This document shows, piece by piece, positions 1-8,628 of a DNA stretch of 64,000 nucleotides. The notes under the pieces are model-generated. The model searched no databases. It was not told where the DNA came from and saw only the letters and a program-made list of their open reading frames with translations. The stretch is from Acidobacteriota bacterium. Its GTDB lineage: Bacteria; Acidobacteriota; Terriglobia; Terriglobales; Acidobacteriaceae. Both the position numbers and the translations under genes were made by a program. The stretch is from positions 1-64,000 of the forward strand of contig JAJYSV010000003.1 in NCBI GenBank assembly GCA_021793405.1. Direction: 5' to 3'. The first letter of the stretch is position 1, and every line of letters starts with the position of its first letter.

Positions 1-79
1 GGTGATGCAGCGTGAATCTACCAGAACTCTGGTCCTCAACCCCTCTGGAAAGACAAGCGATGCAGCCGCACCGCCCGGG

Positions 80-364
80 TTATTTGCGCCTTGACAAAGC
101 CTTCGTCCTTATCGAGGGCCACCCGCCCGAAGGCTCCGTTTTTGGGTGCGTTGCCAACACCGCATCCGTAGCGTGCCAAGCCGCGGCATCGTACTCGGCG
201 AGCAGAACTCCCCGCCCCGTAATGGCAGCCAGTTCCGCGGCGGATGGTTTCTTTGATGCTCTGGCTCCCAAGGACAGGAGAAGTAGTCCGGCAGCTACGA
301 GCATGATTGCAGCAGGCCGTTTCCGAACCGCGAAGTCTAAAGGCAGCACTTGAAATGAGGCCAT
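80..364 (-). CDS. small exported or membrane-anchored hypothetical protein, apparently frameshifted at its C-terminus
   Basis: I do not recognise a named function. The N-terminus has one hydrophobic segment (residues about 14-35) that could be a signal peptide or membrane anchor, followed by an Ala-rich stretch containing AEYDAAAWHATDAV. I chose the ATG at 364; a GTG at 382 that overlaps the immunity gene stop is an alternative. After the codons for HPK the frame runs into an unlikely Arg/Ser-rich tail ending at 80. In the -1 frame the same DNA reads NGAFGRVALDKDEGFVKAQ and continues to a stop at 36-38. The change of frame lies at a CCCAAAA run (140-146), so the gene is either frameshifted or contains a read error. 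It is the third gene of the Rhs/immunity group and may be co-transcribed with it. Confidence 0.45.
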   Translation of the reverse strand: MASFQVLPLDFAVRKRPAAIMLVAAGLLLLSLGARASKKPSAAELAAITGRGVLLAEYDAAAWHATDAVLATHPKTEPSGGWPSIRTKALSRRK

Positions 365-378
365 TACCAGGTGCGCCC

Positions 379-735
379 TCACATTGAGTGGTTCAGATAC
401 AGGATCTTTCCTGTGGCTTGATCAATCTGCACGATCAGCGTTCCTCCTGAGGTTGCGTGATGGAGAGTTCCCAGAACTATCCAACTCCCATCTTTCAGCT
501 CAGTCCGAAACGGCTTCTCCGCGTCGACAGCCTTATTCCCATAGACCGGGACGGCCACCGCATACGCTATCGCTATTGCCGTGTCTGCATCTGGAACAAA
601 GCCATTCTTCGGGGCGAACGACTGCGACGACTGTATTTCATGCCTCACATACGCGAATTCTTGACGATCATTCGAGCTTTGCGGCATCGCCATCATACCC
701 AGTGCCAACCATGCAATCACAGAGTACAGTTTCAT
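379..735 (-). CDS. NTF2-fold immunity protein (YbbC/YhhH type) for the adjacent Rhs toxin
   Basis: This 118-residue protein has an N-terminal hydrophobic segment (residues 1-18, possibly a signal peptide). Its C-terminal half matches the pattern of the NTF2-fold immunity family: a start like GFVPDADTAIAIAYAVAVPVYG, then KPFRTELKDGSWIVLGTL, then GGTLIVQIDQATGKIL. Members of this family protect producers from Rhs-delivered toxins. It starts 11 bases after the stop of the Rhs gene on the same strand, which is the expected toxin-then-immunity order. The family call rests on motif recognition. The cognate relationship is inferred from position. Confidence 0.72.
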   Translation of the reverse strand: MKLYSVIAWLALGMMAMPQSSNDRQEFAYVRHEIQSSQSFAPKNGFVPDADTAIAIAYAVAVPVYGNKAVDAEKPFRTELKDGSWIVLGTLHHATSGGTLIVQIDQATGKILYLNHSM

Positions 736-745
736 CGCTTCCCCC

Positions 746-2080
746 TCAATATTGCGCCGGCCTCAAGATAACCTGCTTGTTTGGGTCGTACATGCTCGGC
801 GAACTCGTTCTGCCGTAATCGAACTTCATAATGCTTCCATCTGGCCTTTCAACGTAGTTTGGAACTCCTTCGTGCGTCGCGTGATAAACGTCGGCATAGC
901 TGAAGCGGTAGGCATCATGTCCGGGAACAGACGGGTGCGTGTGATAAATGCCCGCGTTTGTCGAACCCGCAGGAATTCGCGAACCTTCCTTCCCCCCGGC
1001 ATCAACATCTACCCCGGTCGGGTCTCCCTGCGTAACGGCAAGCGTATAGGCATACTTGTGGGGACCAAATTGAACCACCCTGCCCCCATATTCCACGTGC
1101 TCTGCATCACTTGTTTTGTTGACCACATCGAGAGCCGCAGTCGCTGCACTATCTGCAGCCCTGAATCTTTGTGTTGATGTCGGAATGCTCTGCTGTTGGG
1201 CCTGATTCTGCTTGTTGTTCTCCTCGATGCATTTCGCGTCGCCGTCTCTGTTGTCCGAGCAAATCGGGACGTGCCCGTCCGGGTCGGCAGCGCGGAGCGG
1301 GTTGTTGTCAACGTAGGCGTACAGGTTCAGGCTCTGCGGATTGGTGTAATCGGCATACGGAACACCTTGCGGATTCTTGCTCCAGTCCGGCGTCAGGAAG
1401 CGTCCCATGCCGCTGATGTAGTATCTGGCCCCAAAGTAATCGTTATTCGATTCTGTGTCGCGTTCTTTGCCGGTGAAGTGCAGTTGGTTGACGTCGCTCC
1501 CTGTGCAGTTCTCTCCGTCGCCAAAGGGCAGGCTGGTGCATTGCTCTCCCACGGTCACCGTCGAAGCTCCTGTCACGCTCAACTCCATCCGTTTCGACCC
1601 CAGCCAGTCTGTTAGCGCAAAGTGGGTCCCCGCGCTGTCATAGGTGGCCAACTGCTTGCTCCCCGCATATACATTCGTCCACTGCCAGTTGCCGCTGCCG
1701 TCCAGCACCGACACCTGCTCGCCGTTCAGCCCCAGCAGGTATTCGTTCTCTATAGTGGTCGTCGGGTTCTGCGTGTTCCATCCGGTCACCACCACCTTCA
1801 TCACCCGGCGGCCTTCCCCATCGTACAGATAGCCGGTCAGCCCGTTCAGCGAGTTCAGCGTACCAGTCTGCCGCCCCTCCGCATCGTACTCGTACATGTT
1901 GCTCAGATCGTACAACACATCTCCGGCGGCATCGTAGCTCCACTGGTCCGCCCGGTTGTTGTTGCCGTTAAACGTCAACAGCGAGGGCTGCGGCACCGGC
2001 CCCCCGTAGGTCCCGCTCGGCACCTGGTTCCCCCGGTTGCCGCCCCCACGCACGCAAAAACAGCTTGTATGAGTCACCAC
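746..2080 (-). CDS. orphan Rhs-family C-terminal fragment with a DUF4329/JAB-like toxin domain
   Basis: Only the end of an Rhs protein is present. Residues about 45-265 carry YD repeats (YDAAGD, YEYDAEGRQTG, YLYDGEGRRVMKV) and the conserved core end (FTGKERDTESNNDYFGARYY, then YVDNNPLRAADPDG). The variable tip, residues about 300-444, looks like DUF4329, with HTHP at 380-383 and SYAD at 394-397. This resembles a JAB/JAMM metallopeptidase signature with longer spacing than usual. A complete Rhs protein would have more than a thousand residues upstream, but thrC begins only 149 bases away. The fragment therefore lacks a normal N-terminus and export signals, and its start codon is uncertain. It may be a silent tip cassette or a pseudogene. 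Confidence 0.7.
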   Translation of the reverse strand: MVTHTSCFCVRGGGNRGNQVPSGTYGGPVPQPSLLTFNGNNNRADQWSYDAAGDVLYDLSNMYEYDAEGRQTGTLNSLNGLTGYLYDGEGRRVMKVVVTGWNTQNPTTTIENEYLLGLNGEQVSVLDGSGNWQWTNVYAGSKQLATYDSAGTHFALTDWLGSKRMELSVTGASTVTVGEQCTSLPFGDGENCTGSDVNQLHFTGKERDTESNNDYFGARYYISGMGRFLTPDWSKNPQGVPYADYTNPQSLNLYAYVDNNPLRAADPDGHVPICSDNRDGDAKCIEENNKQNQAQQQSIPTSTQRFRAADSAATAALDVVNKTSDAEHVEYGGRVVQFGPHKYAYTLAVTQGDPTGVDVDAGGKEGSRIPAGSTNAGIYHTHPSVPGHDAYRFSYADVYHATHEGVPNYVERPDGSIMKFDYGRTSSPSMYDPNKQVILRPAQY

Positions 2081-2228
2081 AGGTGTCTATGCTTTGGGTG
2101 GATTTTCCACATCTTCCGCCGTGGCGGACGAGATATAGAGTACCCAGGTTCTTGCCTGGTTGTGGAAAGCGTGGGCGTGTGGGTGGGGGGAAATCTGCGG
2201 ACATGACCTGATACGCTAGACGTATCTC

Positions 2229-3698
2229 ATGAGCGAAACACAAACTATTTCTGTGCCTCGACCAGCGCCGCAGCTGCGCTGCATTGGATGTGGGGCGGTG
2301 ATTGCCGGGGCGGATGCGGCAGAGGATTTTCGCTGCCGCGCGTGCGGCAACTTGTTCGAAGTGGAGTATCCGGAGCTGCTGGTCCGGGATTCTTGGAGGG
2401 ACAGTAAACCTCCCACCCTAGCCGCAAACGACGCGGCGAGGATGGGGCACCCGGATTCAATTCATGGGGCGGAGTCGTGGAAGGAACTTTGGCGGGGTCG
2501 CCGGCTCTCGCGCGAGCGGCTGAATCGCAGCGGCGTGTGGCGTTTTCGCGAGCTGCTGCCGTTTATGGCAGACGACGAAAACGTGGTAACGCTGGAGGAA
2601 GGGAACACGCCTCTGTACGCGTTGCCGCGCTCGGCGGAAAGCCTTGGGATCGAGCGGCTGTTCGCAAAGCATCAGGGAATGAATCCCACGGGCTCGTTTA
2701 AAGATACGGGAATGACGGCGGCGCTGTCGGTGGCGAAGGAGCGGGGATTTACGTGGGTGGCGTGCGCGTCGACGGGGAACACCTCGGCCTCGATGGCAGC
2801 GTATGCGGCGCGAGCCGGGATGCGGTCTCTGGTGCTGATACCAGAGGGGAAGGTCGCGTGGGGCAAGCTGTCGCAGTCGCTGGATTATGGGGCGGTGACG
2901 TGCCAGTTGAAGACGGATTTTGACGGATGTGTTTCTGTGCTGGCGGAACTGGTGCGGCGGGCGCCGGTGTATCTGCTGAATTCTGTGAATCCGTACCGGC
3001 TGGAGGGCCAGAAGACCGCGGGCATCGAACTGGCGGAGGCCATGGACTGGCAGGTTCCGGATCATTTGATTGTTCCGGGAGGAAACCTAGCCAACAGCTC
3101 GGCGCTGGGCAAGGGATTTCTGGAGCTGCTGGCGCTGAGAATGATCGATCGACTGCCGCGCATCAGCGTGATCCAGGCGGAAGGCGCCAATCCTTTATTC
3201 CTGAGCTGGACGCAACACCAGGGGAACGAATTTGCTCCTGTGGAAGCGCATACGCGGGCGACGGCGATTCGCATTGGAAATCCTGCGTCCTGGCAGAAGG
3301 CAGTGGGGATTTTGCGCGCCACCGGCGGCTGGTGCGAGCAGGTGAGCGAGCAGGAGATTGCGCTGGCGAAGGCGGAGATTGGCGCGGAAGGCATCGGGTG
3401 CGAGCCAGCTTCGGCAGTGACGCTGGCGGGACTGAAAAAGCTGAGGGCTCAGGGGCACATTGGGAAGCAGGAGACGGTGGTGCTGCTGCTGACGGGGCAC
3501 ACGCTGAAGGACCCGGAGTACACGATCGACTTGCACCGCGGGAAATTGTTGACCGCGCAGGAAACAGCCGCGATGCCGGCGACACAGCGGGCGGAATTGG
3601 AAGCGATGGCTTCCGCGCCGCAGGTGCTGGAACCTTCCGTTGATGCGGTGATGCGCGTTTTAGACGAGGCGGTGCAGAGTCGGATGGTGCGGGGATGA
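2229..3698 (+). CDS. thrC: threonine synthase
   Basis: ThrC converts O-phospho-L-homoserine and water to L-threonine and phosphate, using PLP. The 489-residue protein begins with a zinc-ribbon-like segment (CIGCG at about 16-20 and CRACG at about 36-40). The fold-type II PLP domain follows. The PLP lysine lies in NPTGSFKDTGM (Lys about 158), and there is a nucleotide-phosphate loop region ACASTGNTSASMAAYAA. The ATG at 2229 has only a weak ribosome-binding site. The stop overlaps the thrB start by 4 bases, so translational coupling is likely. Residues about 61-75, PPTLAANDAARMGHP, are encoded by a palindromic repeat that also occurs in non-coding parts of this window, so this linker appears to have been acquired by repeat insertion. 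Confidence 0.93.
   Translation: MSETQTISVPRPAPQLRCIGCGAVIAGADAAEDFRCRACGNLFEVEYPELLVRDSWRDSKPPTLAANDAARMGHPDSIHGAESWKELWRGRRLSRERLNRSGVWRFRELLPFMADDENVVTLEEGNTPLYALPRSAESLGIERLFAKHQGMNPTGSFKDTGMTAALSVAKERGFTWVACASTGNTSASMAAYAARAGMRSLVLIPEGKVAWGKLSQSLDYGAVTCQLKTDFDGCVSVLAELVRRAPVYLLNSVNPYRLEGQKTAGIELAEAMDWQVPDHLIVPGGNLANSSALGKGFLELLALRMIDRLPRISVIQAEGANPLFLSWTQHQGNEFAPVEAHTRATAIRIGNPASWQKAVGILRATGGWCEQVSEQEIALAKAEIGAEGIGCEPASAVTLAGLKKLRAQGHIGKQETVVLLLTGHTLKDPEYTIDLHRGKLLTAQETAAMPATQRAELEAMASAPQVLEPSVDAVMRVLDEAVQSRMVRG
2411..2452. repeat. GGGGCACCC-type palindromic repeat inside thrC
   Basis: The left arm TCCCACCCTAGCCGC and the right arm GCGGCGAGGATGGGGCACCC form an imperfect hairpin. The same left-arm and right-arm words occur in the intergenic copy at 46449-46479. 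Here the repeat lies in frame inside the coding sequence, between the zinc ribbon and the PLP domain. Confidence 0.7.
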
Positions 3699-4678
3699 AA
3701 AAATCTGTGCAGAGCGTCCATCTTCGTCTGCCAGCGACTTCGGCCAATCTGGGGCCGGCGTTCGACACGGGAGCGCTGGCGTTGAACCTACACCTGGACG
3801 TGCAGGCCGAGGCCGCCGATGTCTTCGGTATTACCGCGCAGGGGCGGGATACCAAGGCAGTTGGCAAGGTGGAAGGCAACCTGATTCTGGAGACCTACCG
3901 GCGATGCATGACGGAACAGGGGCGGCGGGTGCAACCGCTGCATTTGAGGGTGAACAACGGAATCCCGCTGGGAATGGGCTGCGGGTCCTCGGCGGCGGCG
4001 CGGCTGGCTGGGATCGCGCTGGCGGTAGAATTTGGCGAATTGGGCTGGGGCGACAACGAGATTCTGGCGGTGTCGACGTTTCTGGAGGGACATCCTGACA
4101 ACGCGACCGCCTGCTGGCTGGGCGGGATGACTGTCTCCGCAGTGACAGCAGGAACAGCGTCGGCGGACAGCGGCGGGATCCAGGGGCTTCCAATCGTCCA
4201 CGTGGCGCGATTGGACATCCCGGACCACTGGGACGCCGTGGTCGTGCTGCCCCGGGACCCGGTGCGCACGGAAGAATCGCGGAAGTTGTTGCCCGACTTT
4301 TACAGTCGCCGCGATGTTGTTGCCAACCTGCAACATAGCTCCTTGCTGGTGGCGGCGTTCGCCACCGGAAGCAATGATTTGCTGCGCGCGGCCATGCATG
4401 ACTGCATGCATCAGCCGTACCGCGTCGCCATTTGCCCGCTGCTAGGCACGTTGTTGCCTGTGGCCGGAGCTGCAGGAATCCTGGGAGTGGCGCTGAGCGG
4501 CGCGGGGCCTGGAATCCTGATGATTGTCGAACGGGATCTGGATCGGGCTGCGTTGGAACGCCTTCTAAGAAAAACCTTAAGCGATAGATCCAGTTGCGAG
4601 GTGATCGAATGCGGCTTTGAGAGCCACGGAGCCAAGTCTGCGGTTCGCCGGGATACGCCACTGGGCGCGCGGGCCTGA
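3695..4678 (+). CDS. thrB: homoserine kinase (GHMP family)
   Basis: This enzyme phosphorylates L-homoserine with ATP, giving the substrate of the upstream ThrC. The 327-residue protein has the GHMP pattern: LRLPATSANLGPAFD near the N-terminus, the glycine-rich ATP loop IPLGMGCGSSAAARLAG at about 90-106, and a C-terminal motif GVALSGAGPGILMI near residue 270. Its ATG overlaps the thrC stop (ATGA), so thrC-thrB is an operon in the order substrate-user then substrate-maker. A strong hairpin with a T-rich tail follows about 120 bases downstream. Confidence 0.93.
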   Translation: MKKSVQSVHLRLPATSANLGPAFDTGALALNLHLDVQAEAADVFGITAQGRDTKAVGKVEGNLILETYRRCMTEQGRRVQPLHLRVNNGIPLGMGCGSSAAARLAGIALAVEFGELGWGDNEILAVSTFLEGHPDNATACWLGGMTVSAVTAGTASADSGGIQGLPIVHVARLDIPDHWDAVVVLPRDPVRTEESRKLLPDFYSRRDVVANLQHSSLLVAAFATGSNDLLRAAMHDCMHQPYRVAICPLLGTLLPVAGAAGILGVALSGAGPGILMIVERDLDRAALERLLRKTLSDRSSCEVIECGFESHGAKSAVRRDTPLGARA

Positions 4679-4794
4679 GCCAAATGGAAAAGGCATTCGG
4701 TAACTAAAAAAATGTTACTCAAGTTTTGTTGCCAAGACACTCGATCACCGCTAACCTCTTTTTCAAGGGGCAGTTCTGGGGGAGGGCTGCTCTC

Positions 4795-4835
4795 GCGCCC
4801 GTTGATCTTTCACAAGATCCGGGCGCTTTTCTTTT
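4795..4835 (+). terminator. probable intrinsic terminator of thrC-thrB
   Basis: GCGCCCG plus GATCTT pair with AAGATC plus CGGGCGC around a short loop, with a two-base bulge. TTTTCTTTT follows immediately, which is the form of a rho-independent terminator. Confidence 0.75.
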
Positions 4836-4928
4836 ATCCAGAATTTGCCGCATGACAACCTTCTCCATTCGCACACACTCTTTTCGTATCTTGCTGTATT
4901 TTCCTGAGTTTCTGCGACCAAATCAGTC

Positions 4929-4957
4929 TTGGCAGCATCCTGTATTCTGAATATGCA
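4929..4957 (+). promoter_or_regulatory. candidate sigma-70 type promoter for trxA
   Basis: TTGGCA at 4929-4934 and TATGCA at 4952-4957 are separated by 17 bases, and the trxA start lies about 75 bases downstream. This is a motif match only. Confidence 0.3.
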
Positions 4958-5033
4958 GAGTCGTGGAGTGTGCTGCCAGGCAGTGTGGAATACTGTCGTG
5001 GTGCGGTTCGGGACAACCCAAGGAGGAAGTGGA

Positions 5034-5366
5034 ATGGCAGGTCAGGCGGTATTGGAAGTGAAGGATGCAACATTCGAAAAGGAAGTATTGCAGGCTACCC
5101 AGCTGGTGCTGGTGGATTTTTGGGCGGCCTGGTGCGGACCTTGCCGGGCGCTAGGACCGGTAGTGGACGAGGTTGCGACCCAATATCTGGGCAAACTGAA
5201 AGTAATGAAGATGGACGTGGATAGCAATTCCGCGACACCCATGCGCTACGGTATCCGCGGCATTCCGGCCCTGCTGTTGTTCAAGGGCGGCAAGGTGGCT
5301 GAACAGATAGTAGGGTATGTCCCCAAAGAGACGATCGACAAGGCGATTCAGAAGCTGGTCGTCTAA
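5034..5366 (+). CDS. trxA: thioredoxin
   Basis: This 110-residue protein is a single thioredoxin fold that reduces protein disulfides in the cytoplasm. It contains the canonical active site WCGPC (in FWAAWCGPCRALGPV, residues about 29-43) and the cis-proline segment GIRGIPALLLF near residue 75. The reading frame extends upstream, but the ATG at 5034 is the right start: it has AAGGAGG 7-8 bases before it and gives the normal family length. The gene stands alone, followed by a strong bidirectional terminator shared with lon. Confidence 0.95.
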   Translation: MAGQAVLEVKDATFEKEVLQATQLVLVDFWAAWCGPCRALGPVVDEVATQYLGKLKVMKMDVDSNSATPMRYGIRGIPALLLFKGGKVAEQIVGYVPKETIDKAIQKLVV

Positions 5367-5389
5367 GAGAAGATTTTCAAGGTAGAGGA

Positions 5390-5419
5390 AAAATGCCCGG
5401 CTAGGTTGCCGGGCATTTT
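5390..5419. terminator. bidirectional terminator between trxA and lon
   Basis: AAAATGCCCGGC (5390-5401) and GCCGGGCATTTT (5408-5419) form a perfect 12-base-pair stem with a 6-base loop. A T-rich tail follows on the plus strand and an A-rich stretch precedes it, so it can work for both convergent genes. Confidence 0.88.
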
Positions 5420-5436
5420 ATTTTGGTATGTGCGGC

Positions 5437-7854
5437 TTATTGGCGCGCGGTGTTTTCGATTGGATTCGCTGGTGCGCTAACGCCAGCGATCAGGCCGGGA
5501 GCATCCGGGGCAATTTCCGGCAGCGGGCCTTCCAGAGCGATTTTCAACACCTCATCCATCTGATCGACAAAATGCATTTTCATGCTGGATTTTAAATTGT
5601 CCGGGACTTCGGCGAGATCGTTCTTGTTTTCGATCGGCAGAATGACTTCAAACACGCCGGCCCGATGGGCGGCGAGCAGCTTTTCTTTCAGGCCGCCGAT
5701 GGGCAGGACCTTGCCGCGCAGAGTGATTTCGCCGGTCATGGCGACATCGCGGCGCACCGGGATGCGTGTGAGGGCGCTGGCGAGTGCCGTCGCAAGGGTG
5801 ATGCCGGCCGAGGGGCCGTCCTTGGGAATAGCACCCTCCGGAACGTGGACGTGGATGTCGAGACTGCGGTAGAAGTCGCGTCCGAGGCCGAGATGGTGCG
5901 CGCGGCTGCGGATGTAGGAGAGGGCGGCCTGCGCCGACTCCTGCATGACTTCTCCGAGTTGTCCGGTGAGTGTCAACTTGCCTTTGCCGTCGAGCACCTG
6001 GACTTCCGTGGAGAGGATGCTGCCGCCGACTTCAGTCCATGCCAGTCCGGTGACCAGGCCAACTTCGTTCGATTCGTGGACCTGGGAGTGGCGGACCTTG
6101 GGAAGCCCCAAGAATTCCTGCAAATTCTCCGGCGTGATTTCTTCCTTGTGCTTCGGGCCATTTTTTACGATGCGGCGGGCGACTTTGCGGCAGACGTTGC
6201 CGATCTCGCGTTCGAGATTGCGAACGCCCGCTTCCCGCGTGTAGGAACGGATGATTTCCCGCAGCGCTTCATCGTGGAAGACCAGATTTTTCTCGTCGAG
6301 GCCGGTCTGTTCCCGCTGCTTGCGCAGCAGATACTGCTTGGCGATCTCGACCTTCTCGTCCTCGGTGTAGCCGTGGAGGCGGAGGATTTCCATGCGATCC
6401 TGCAAGGCGGCGGGAATGGTGTGCAGAACGTTGGCTGTGGCGACGAACAGCACTTGCGACAGGTCGTATTCCACGTCGAGATAGTGATCCTGGAAGGTGG
6501 AATTTTGTTCCGGGTCCAGGACTTCGAGCAACGCGGAAGCGGGATCACCGCGAAAATCGGACGCCATCTTGTCGATTTCATCGAGCATGAAGACGGGGTT
6601 CTTGGTGCCGGCCTTCTTCATGGATTGCAGAATCTGCCCGGGCATCGCGCCGATGTAGGTGCGGCGGTGGCCGCGAATTTCGGCTTCATCGCGTACGCCG
6701 CCGAGCGACATGCGAACAAATTTTCGTCCGGTGGCTTTGGCAATCGACATTCCAAGCGAGGTCTTGCCGACGCCCGGAGGTCCGACGAAGCAGAGGATCG
6801 AGCCTTTTGGATTCTTGACCAACTGACGAACGGCTAGAAATTCGAGGATGCGTTCCTTGATCTTTTCCAGGCCGTAGTGGTCGGTGTTGAGAATTTTCTC
6901 GGCGTGGTCGATGGAGCGGATTTCCTTCGATTTTTTCTTCCACGGGACCGAAAGCATCCAGTCCAGATAATTTCTGGAGACGGTGGATTCGGCGGACATG
7001 GGGGGCATGGCTTCGAGTTTTTTCAGCTCCAGCGTGGCTTTTTCAAACACATCCTTGGGCATGCCGGCGGCTTCAATCTTTTTCTTCAGCTCATCAAATT
7101 CGCTTTTTTCGCCGCGGCCCAACTCCTTCTGGATGGCCTTGATTTTCTCGTTGAGGTAATACTCTTTCTGAGCGCGCTCCATCTGCCGTTTGACGCGCGA
7201 CTGGACGTTGCGGTCCATGTTCAACTTTTCAATTTCAATTTCCAGGATGCCGACCAGATGATGGAGACGCTCGCCGGGATCGAAGATGTCGAGCAGCATC
7301 TGTTTTTCTTCAATGGGCAATTGCAGATTGGCGGCAATGGTGTCGGCAAGTTTGCCCGGCTCTTCCATGCGGACCGCGGCAGCCACTGTTTCCAGATTGA
7401 GTGCCTGCTGCAATTTGACGTACTGATCAAATAAGCCCGACACGCGCTGCATGATCTGCTCGATGGCCTTGGTCACTTCCGTGGTTACAGTACTGACACG
7501 CAGGGTGGCGACGAAAAAACCGTCGGTGTCGACGATCTCAGTGGCCTTGGCGCGCTCGATGCCTTCCACCAGCACCTTGATGTTGCCGTCGGGCATCTTC
7601 ACGCTTTGCACGATGTTGCCAATGGTGCCCGTGGTGAAGATATCTTTCTGGGTGGGTTCATCCTGCCCCGCGTCGTGCTGGGTGGCCAGGAAGATTTTGC
7701 GGTCGCCGGTGAGCGCCTCTTCCAGGGCGCGCACGCTGGATTCACGGCCAACGACAAACGGGGTCATCATGTAGGGAAAGATGACCATATCGCGGATCGG
7801 CATCATGGGGAGCTTGCGCTGCTCGAAATTCTCGCGTGTTTCTTTCACAGGCAC
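5437..7854 (-). CDS. lon: ATP-dependent endopeptidase La (Lon protease)
   Basis: Lon degrades misfolded and regulatory proteins in the cytoplasm. The 805-residue length is normal. The N-terminal substrate-binding domain starts around [19 protein letters not shown]. The AAA+ module has Walker [10 protein letters not shown] near residue 355 and Walker [11 protein letters not shown]. The C-terminal protease domain has the catalytic Ser in [12 protein letters not shown] (about 680) and the Lys in [14 protein letters not shown] (about 720). The C-terminus has a short Pro/Ala-rich tail. I looked for a CIRCE heat-shock operator upstream and did not find one. Confidence 0.96.
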   Translation of the reverse strand: MPVKETRENFEQRKLPMMPIRDMVIFPYMMTPFVVGRESSVRALEEALTGDRKIFLATQHDAGQDEPTQKDIFTTGTIGNIVQSVKMPDGNIKVLVEGIERAKATEIVDTDGFFVATLRVSTVTTEVTKAIEQIMQRVSGLFDQYVKLQQALNLETVAAAVRMEEPGKLADTIAANLQLPIEEKQMLLDIFDPGERLHHLVGILEIEIEKLNMDRNVQSRVKRQMERAQKEYYLNEKIKAIQKELGRGEKSEFDELKKKIEAAGMPKDVFEKATLELKKLEAMPPMSAESTVSRNYLDWMLSVPWKKKSKEIRSIDHAEKILNTDHYGLEKIKERILEFLAVRQLVKNPKGSILCFVGPPGVGKTSLGMSIAKATGRKFVRMSLGGVRDEAEIRGHRRTYIGAMPGQILQSMKKAGTKNPVFMLDEIDKMASDFRGDPASALLEVLDPEQNSTFQDHYLDVEYDLSQVLFVATANVLHTIPAALQDRMEILRLHGYTEDEKVEIAKQYLLRKQREQTGLDEKNLVFHDEALREIIRSYTREAGVRNLEREIGNVCRKVARRIVKNGPKHKEEITPENLQEFLGLPKVRHSQVHESNEVGLVTGLAWTEVGGSILSTEVQVLDGKGKLTLTGQLGEVMQESAQAALSYIRSRAHHLGLGRDFYRSLDIHVHVPEGAIPKDGPSAGITLATALASALTRIPVRRDVAMTGEITLRGKVLPIGGLKEKLLAAHRAGVFEVILPIENKNDLAEVPDNLKSSMKMHFVDQMDEVLKIALEGPLPEIAPDAPGLIAGVSAPANPIENTARQ

Positions 7855-7975
7855 CTCTGGGGTTGAGTCACTGTCCCTATTCTAATGGGTCACGCATTTC
7901 GCCGCGAATTTTCATGTAGGGTGAATTCGCGCAGCCGATTGATGCCATACAACTTTTTATGCAATTCCTGCTTGC

Positions 7976-8377
7976 CTATGCGACCAGTTGCGTGCAATGG
8001 GAACAGCGCTTCGCCGCCGCTGGAATATCGCTGAGGCACTCCGGGCATCTCTTCGTGGCCGGCGGCGCAACGGGCACGGGTTTATGGAACCGCGCCATCA
8101 GCCGTGTGACCGGCATTACGACTCCGAAATAGATCACGGTAGCAACAATCAGGAAAGAGATGACGGCGTTCATGAAGTTACCGTACGTCACCTCTCCGCC
8201 GTTCACATGGGCCACCAGATGAGAAAAATTCGGTTGGCCGACGGTGGCCGAGATCAAAGGATTGATGATGTCTTTCACCAGGGAATTCACAATTCCGGTG
8301 AAGGCTGCACCAATCACGACAGCAACAGCCAGATCGACGACGTTACCGCGCAGAATAAAATCGCGAAAGCCTTTCAT
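7976..8377 (-). CDS. mscL: large-conductance mechanosensitive channel with C-terminal zinc-ribbon tail
   Basis: MscL opens under membrane tension to release solutes during osmotic downshock. The N-terminus MKGFRDFILRGNVVDLAVAV and the first transmembrane helix are typical, and a second helix (VISFLIVATVIYFGVV) follows the periplasmic loop. The ATG at 8377 has an AAGG ribosome-binding site; the upstream in-frame extension is not MscL-like. Instead of the usual plain C-terminal helix, the last 25 residues hold CPEC and CSHC, a four-cysteine zinc-ribbon-like module. At 133 residues the protein is close to family length. Confidence 0.93.
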   Translation of the reverse strand: MKGFRDFILRGNVVDLAVAVVIGAAFTGIVNSLVKDIINPLISATVGQPNFSHLVAHVNGGEVTYGNFMNAVISFLIVATVIYFGVVMPVTRLMARFHKPVPVAPPATKRCPECLSDIPAAAKRCSHCTQLVA

Positions 8378-8628
8378 CTCGTAACACCTTCTTTCAGAAA
8401 TGGTGAACACACACGCCACGGGCTTACAGCGCAGATAAGCCGTACGGGAGAATTGCCAGCATCCTACCATTGCGGGGCGAAATGGTGCAAAAAGAATCGA
8501 GCGACACGGACAAATGCGAAGGGGCAAGATCGGTGGAAACGGCTGGCGTATGCTCATTCTCTGCGATATTCTCCAGAAGTTCTGGATCGATCCCAGACGC
8601 AGAATCCAGAATGCTGGAATGAGGATGT

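Larger units (their letters stand above)
4679..5033. other. thrB-trxA intergenic region
   Basis: This stretch of about 355 bases has no convincing gene. It contains the probable thrB terminator (4795-4835), a possible trxA promoter (4929-4957) and the strong trxA ribosome-binding site AAGGAGG at 5020-5026. Short reading frames here have neither start signals nor recognisable sequence. Confidence 0.6.

Noticed and set aside
5665-6837. A 390-residue plus-strand frame opposite lon
   Set aside because: It lies entirely inside the clearly functional lon gene and its composition is typical of an antisense frame in GC-rich DNA.
7855-7975. CIRCE or other heat-shock operator upstream of lon
   Set aside because: No TTAGCACTC/GAGTGCTAA pair or similar palindrome is present.
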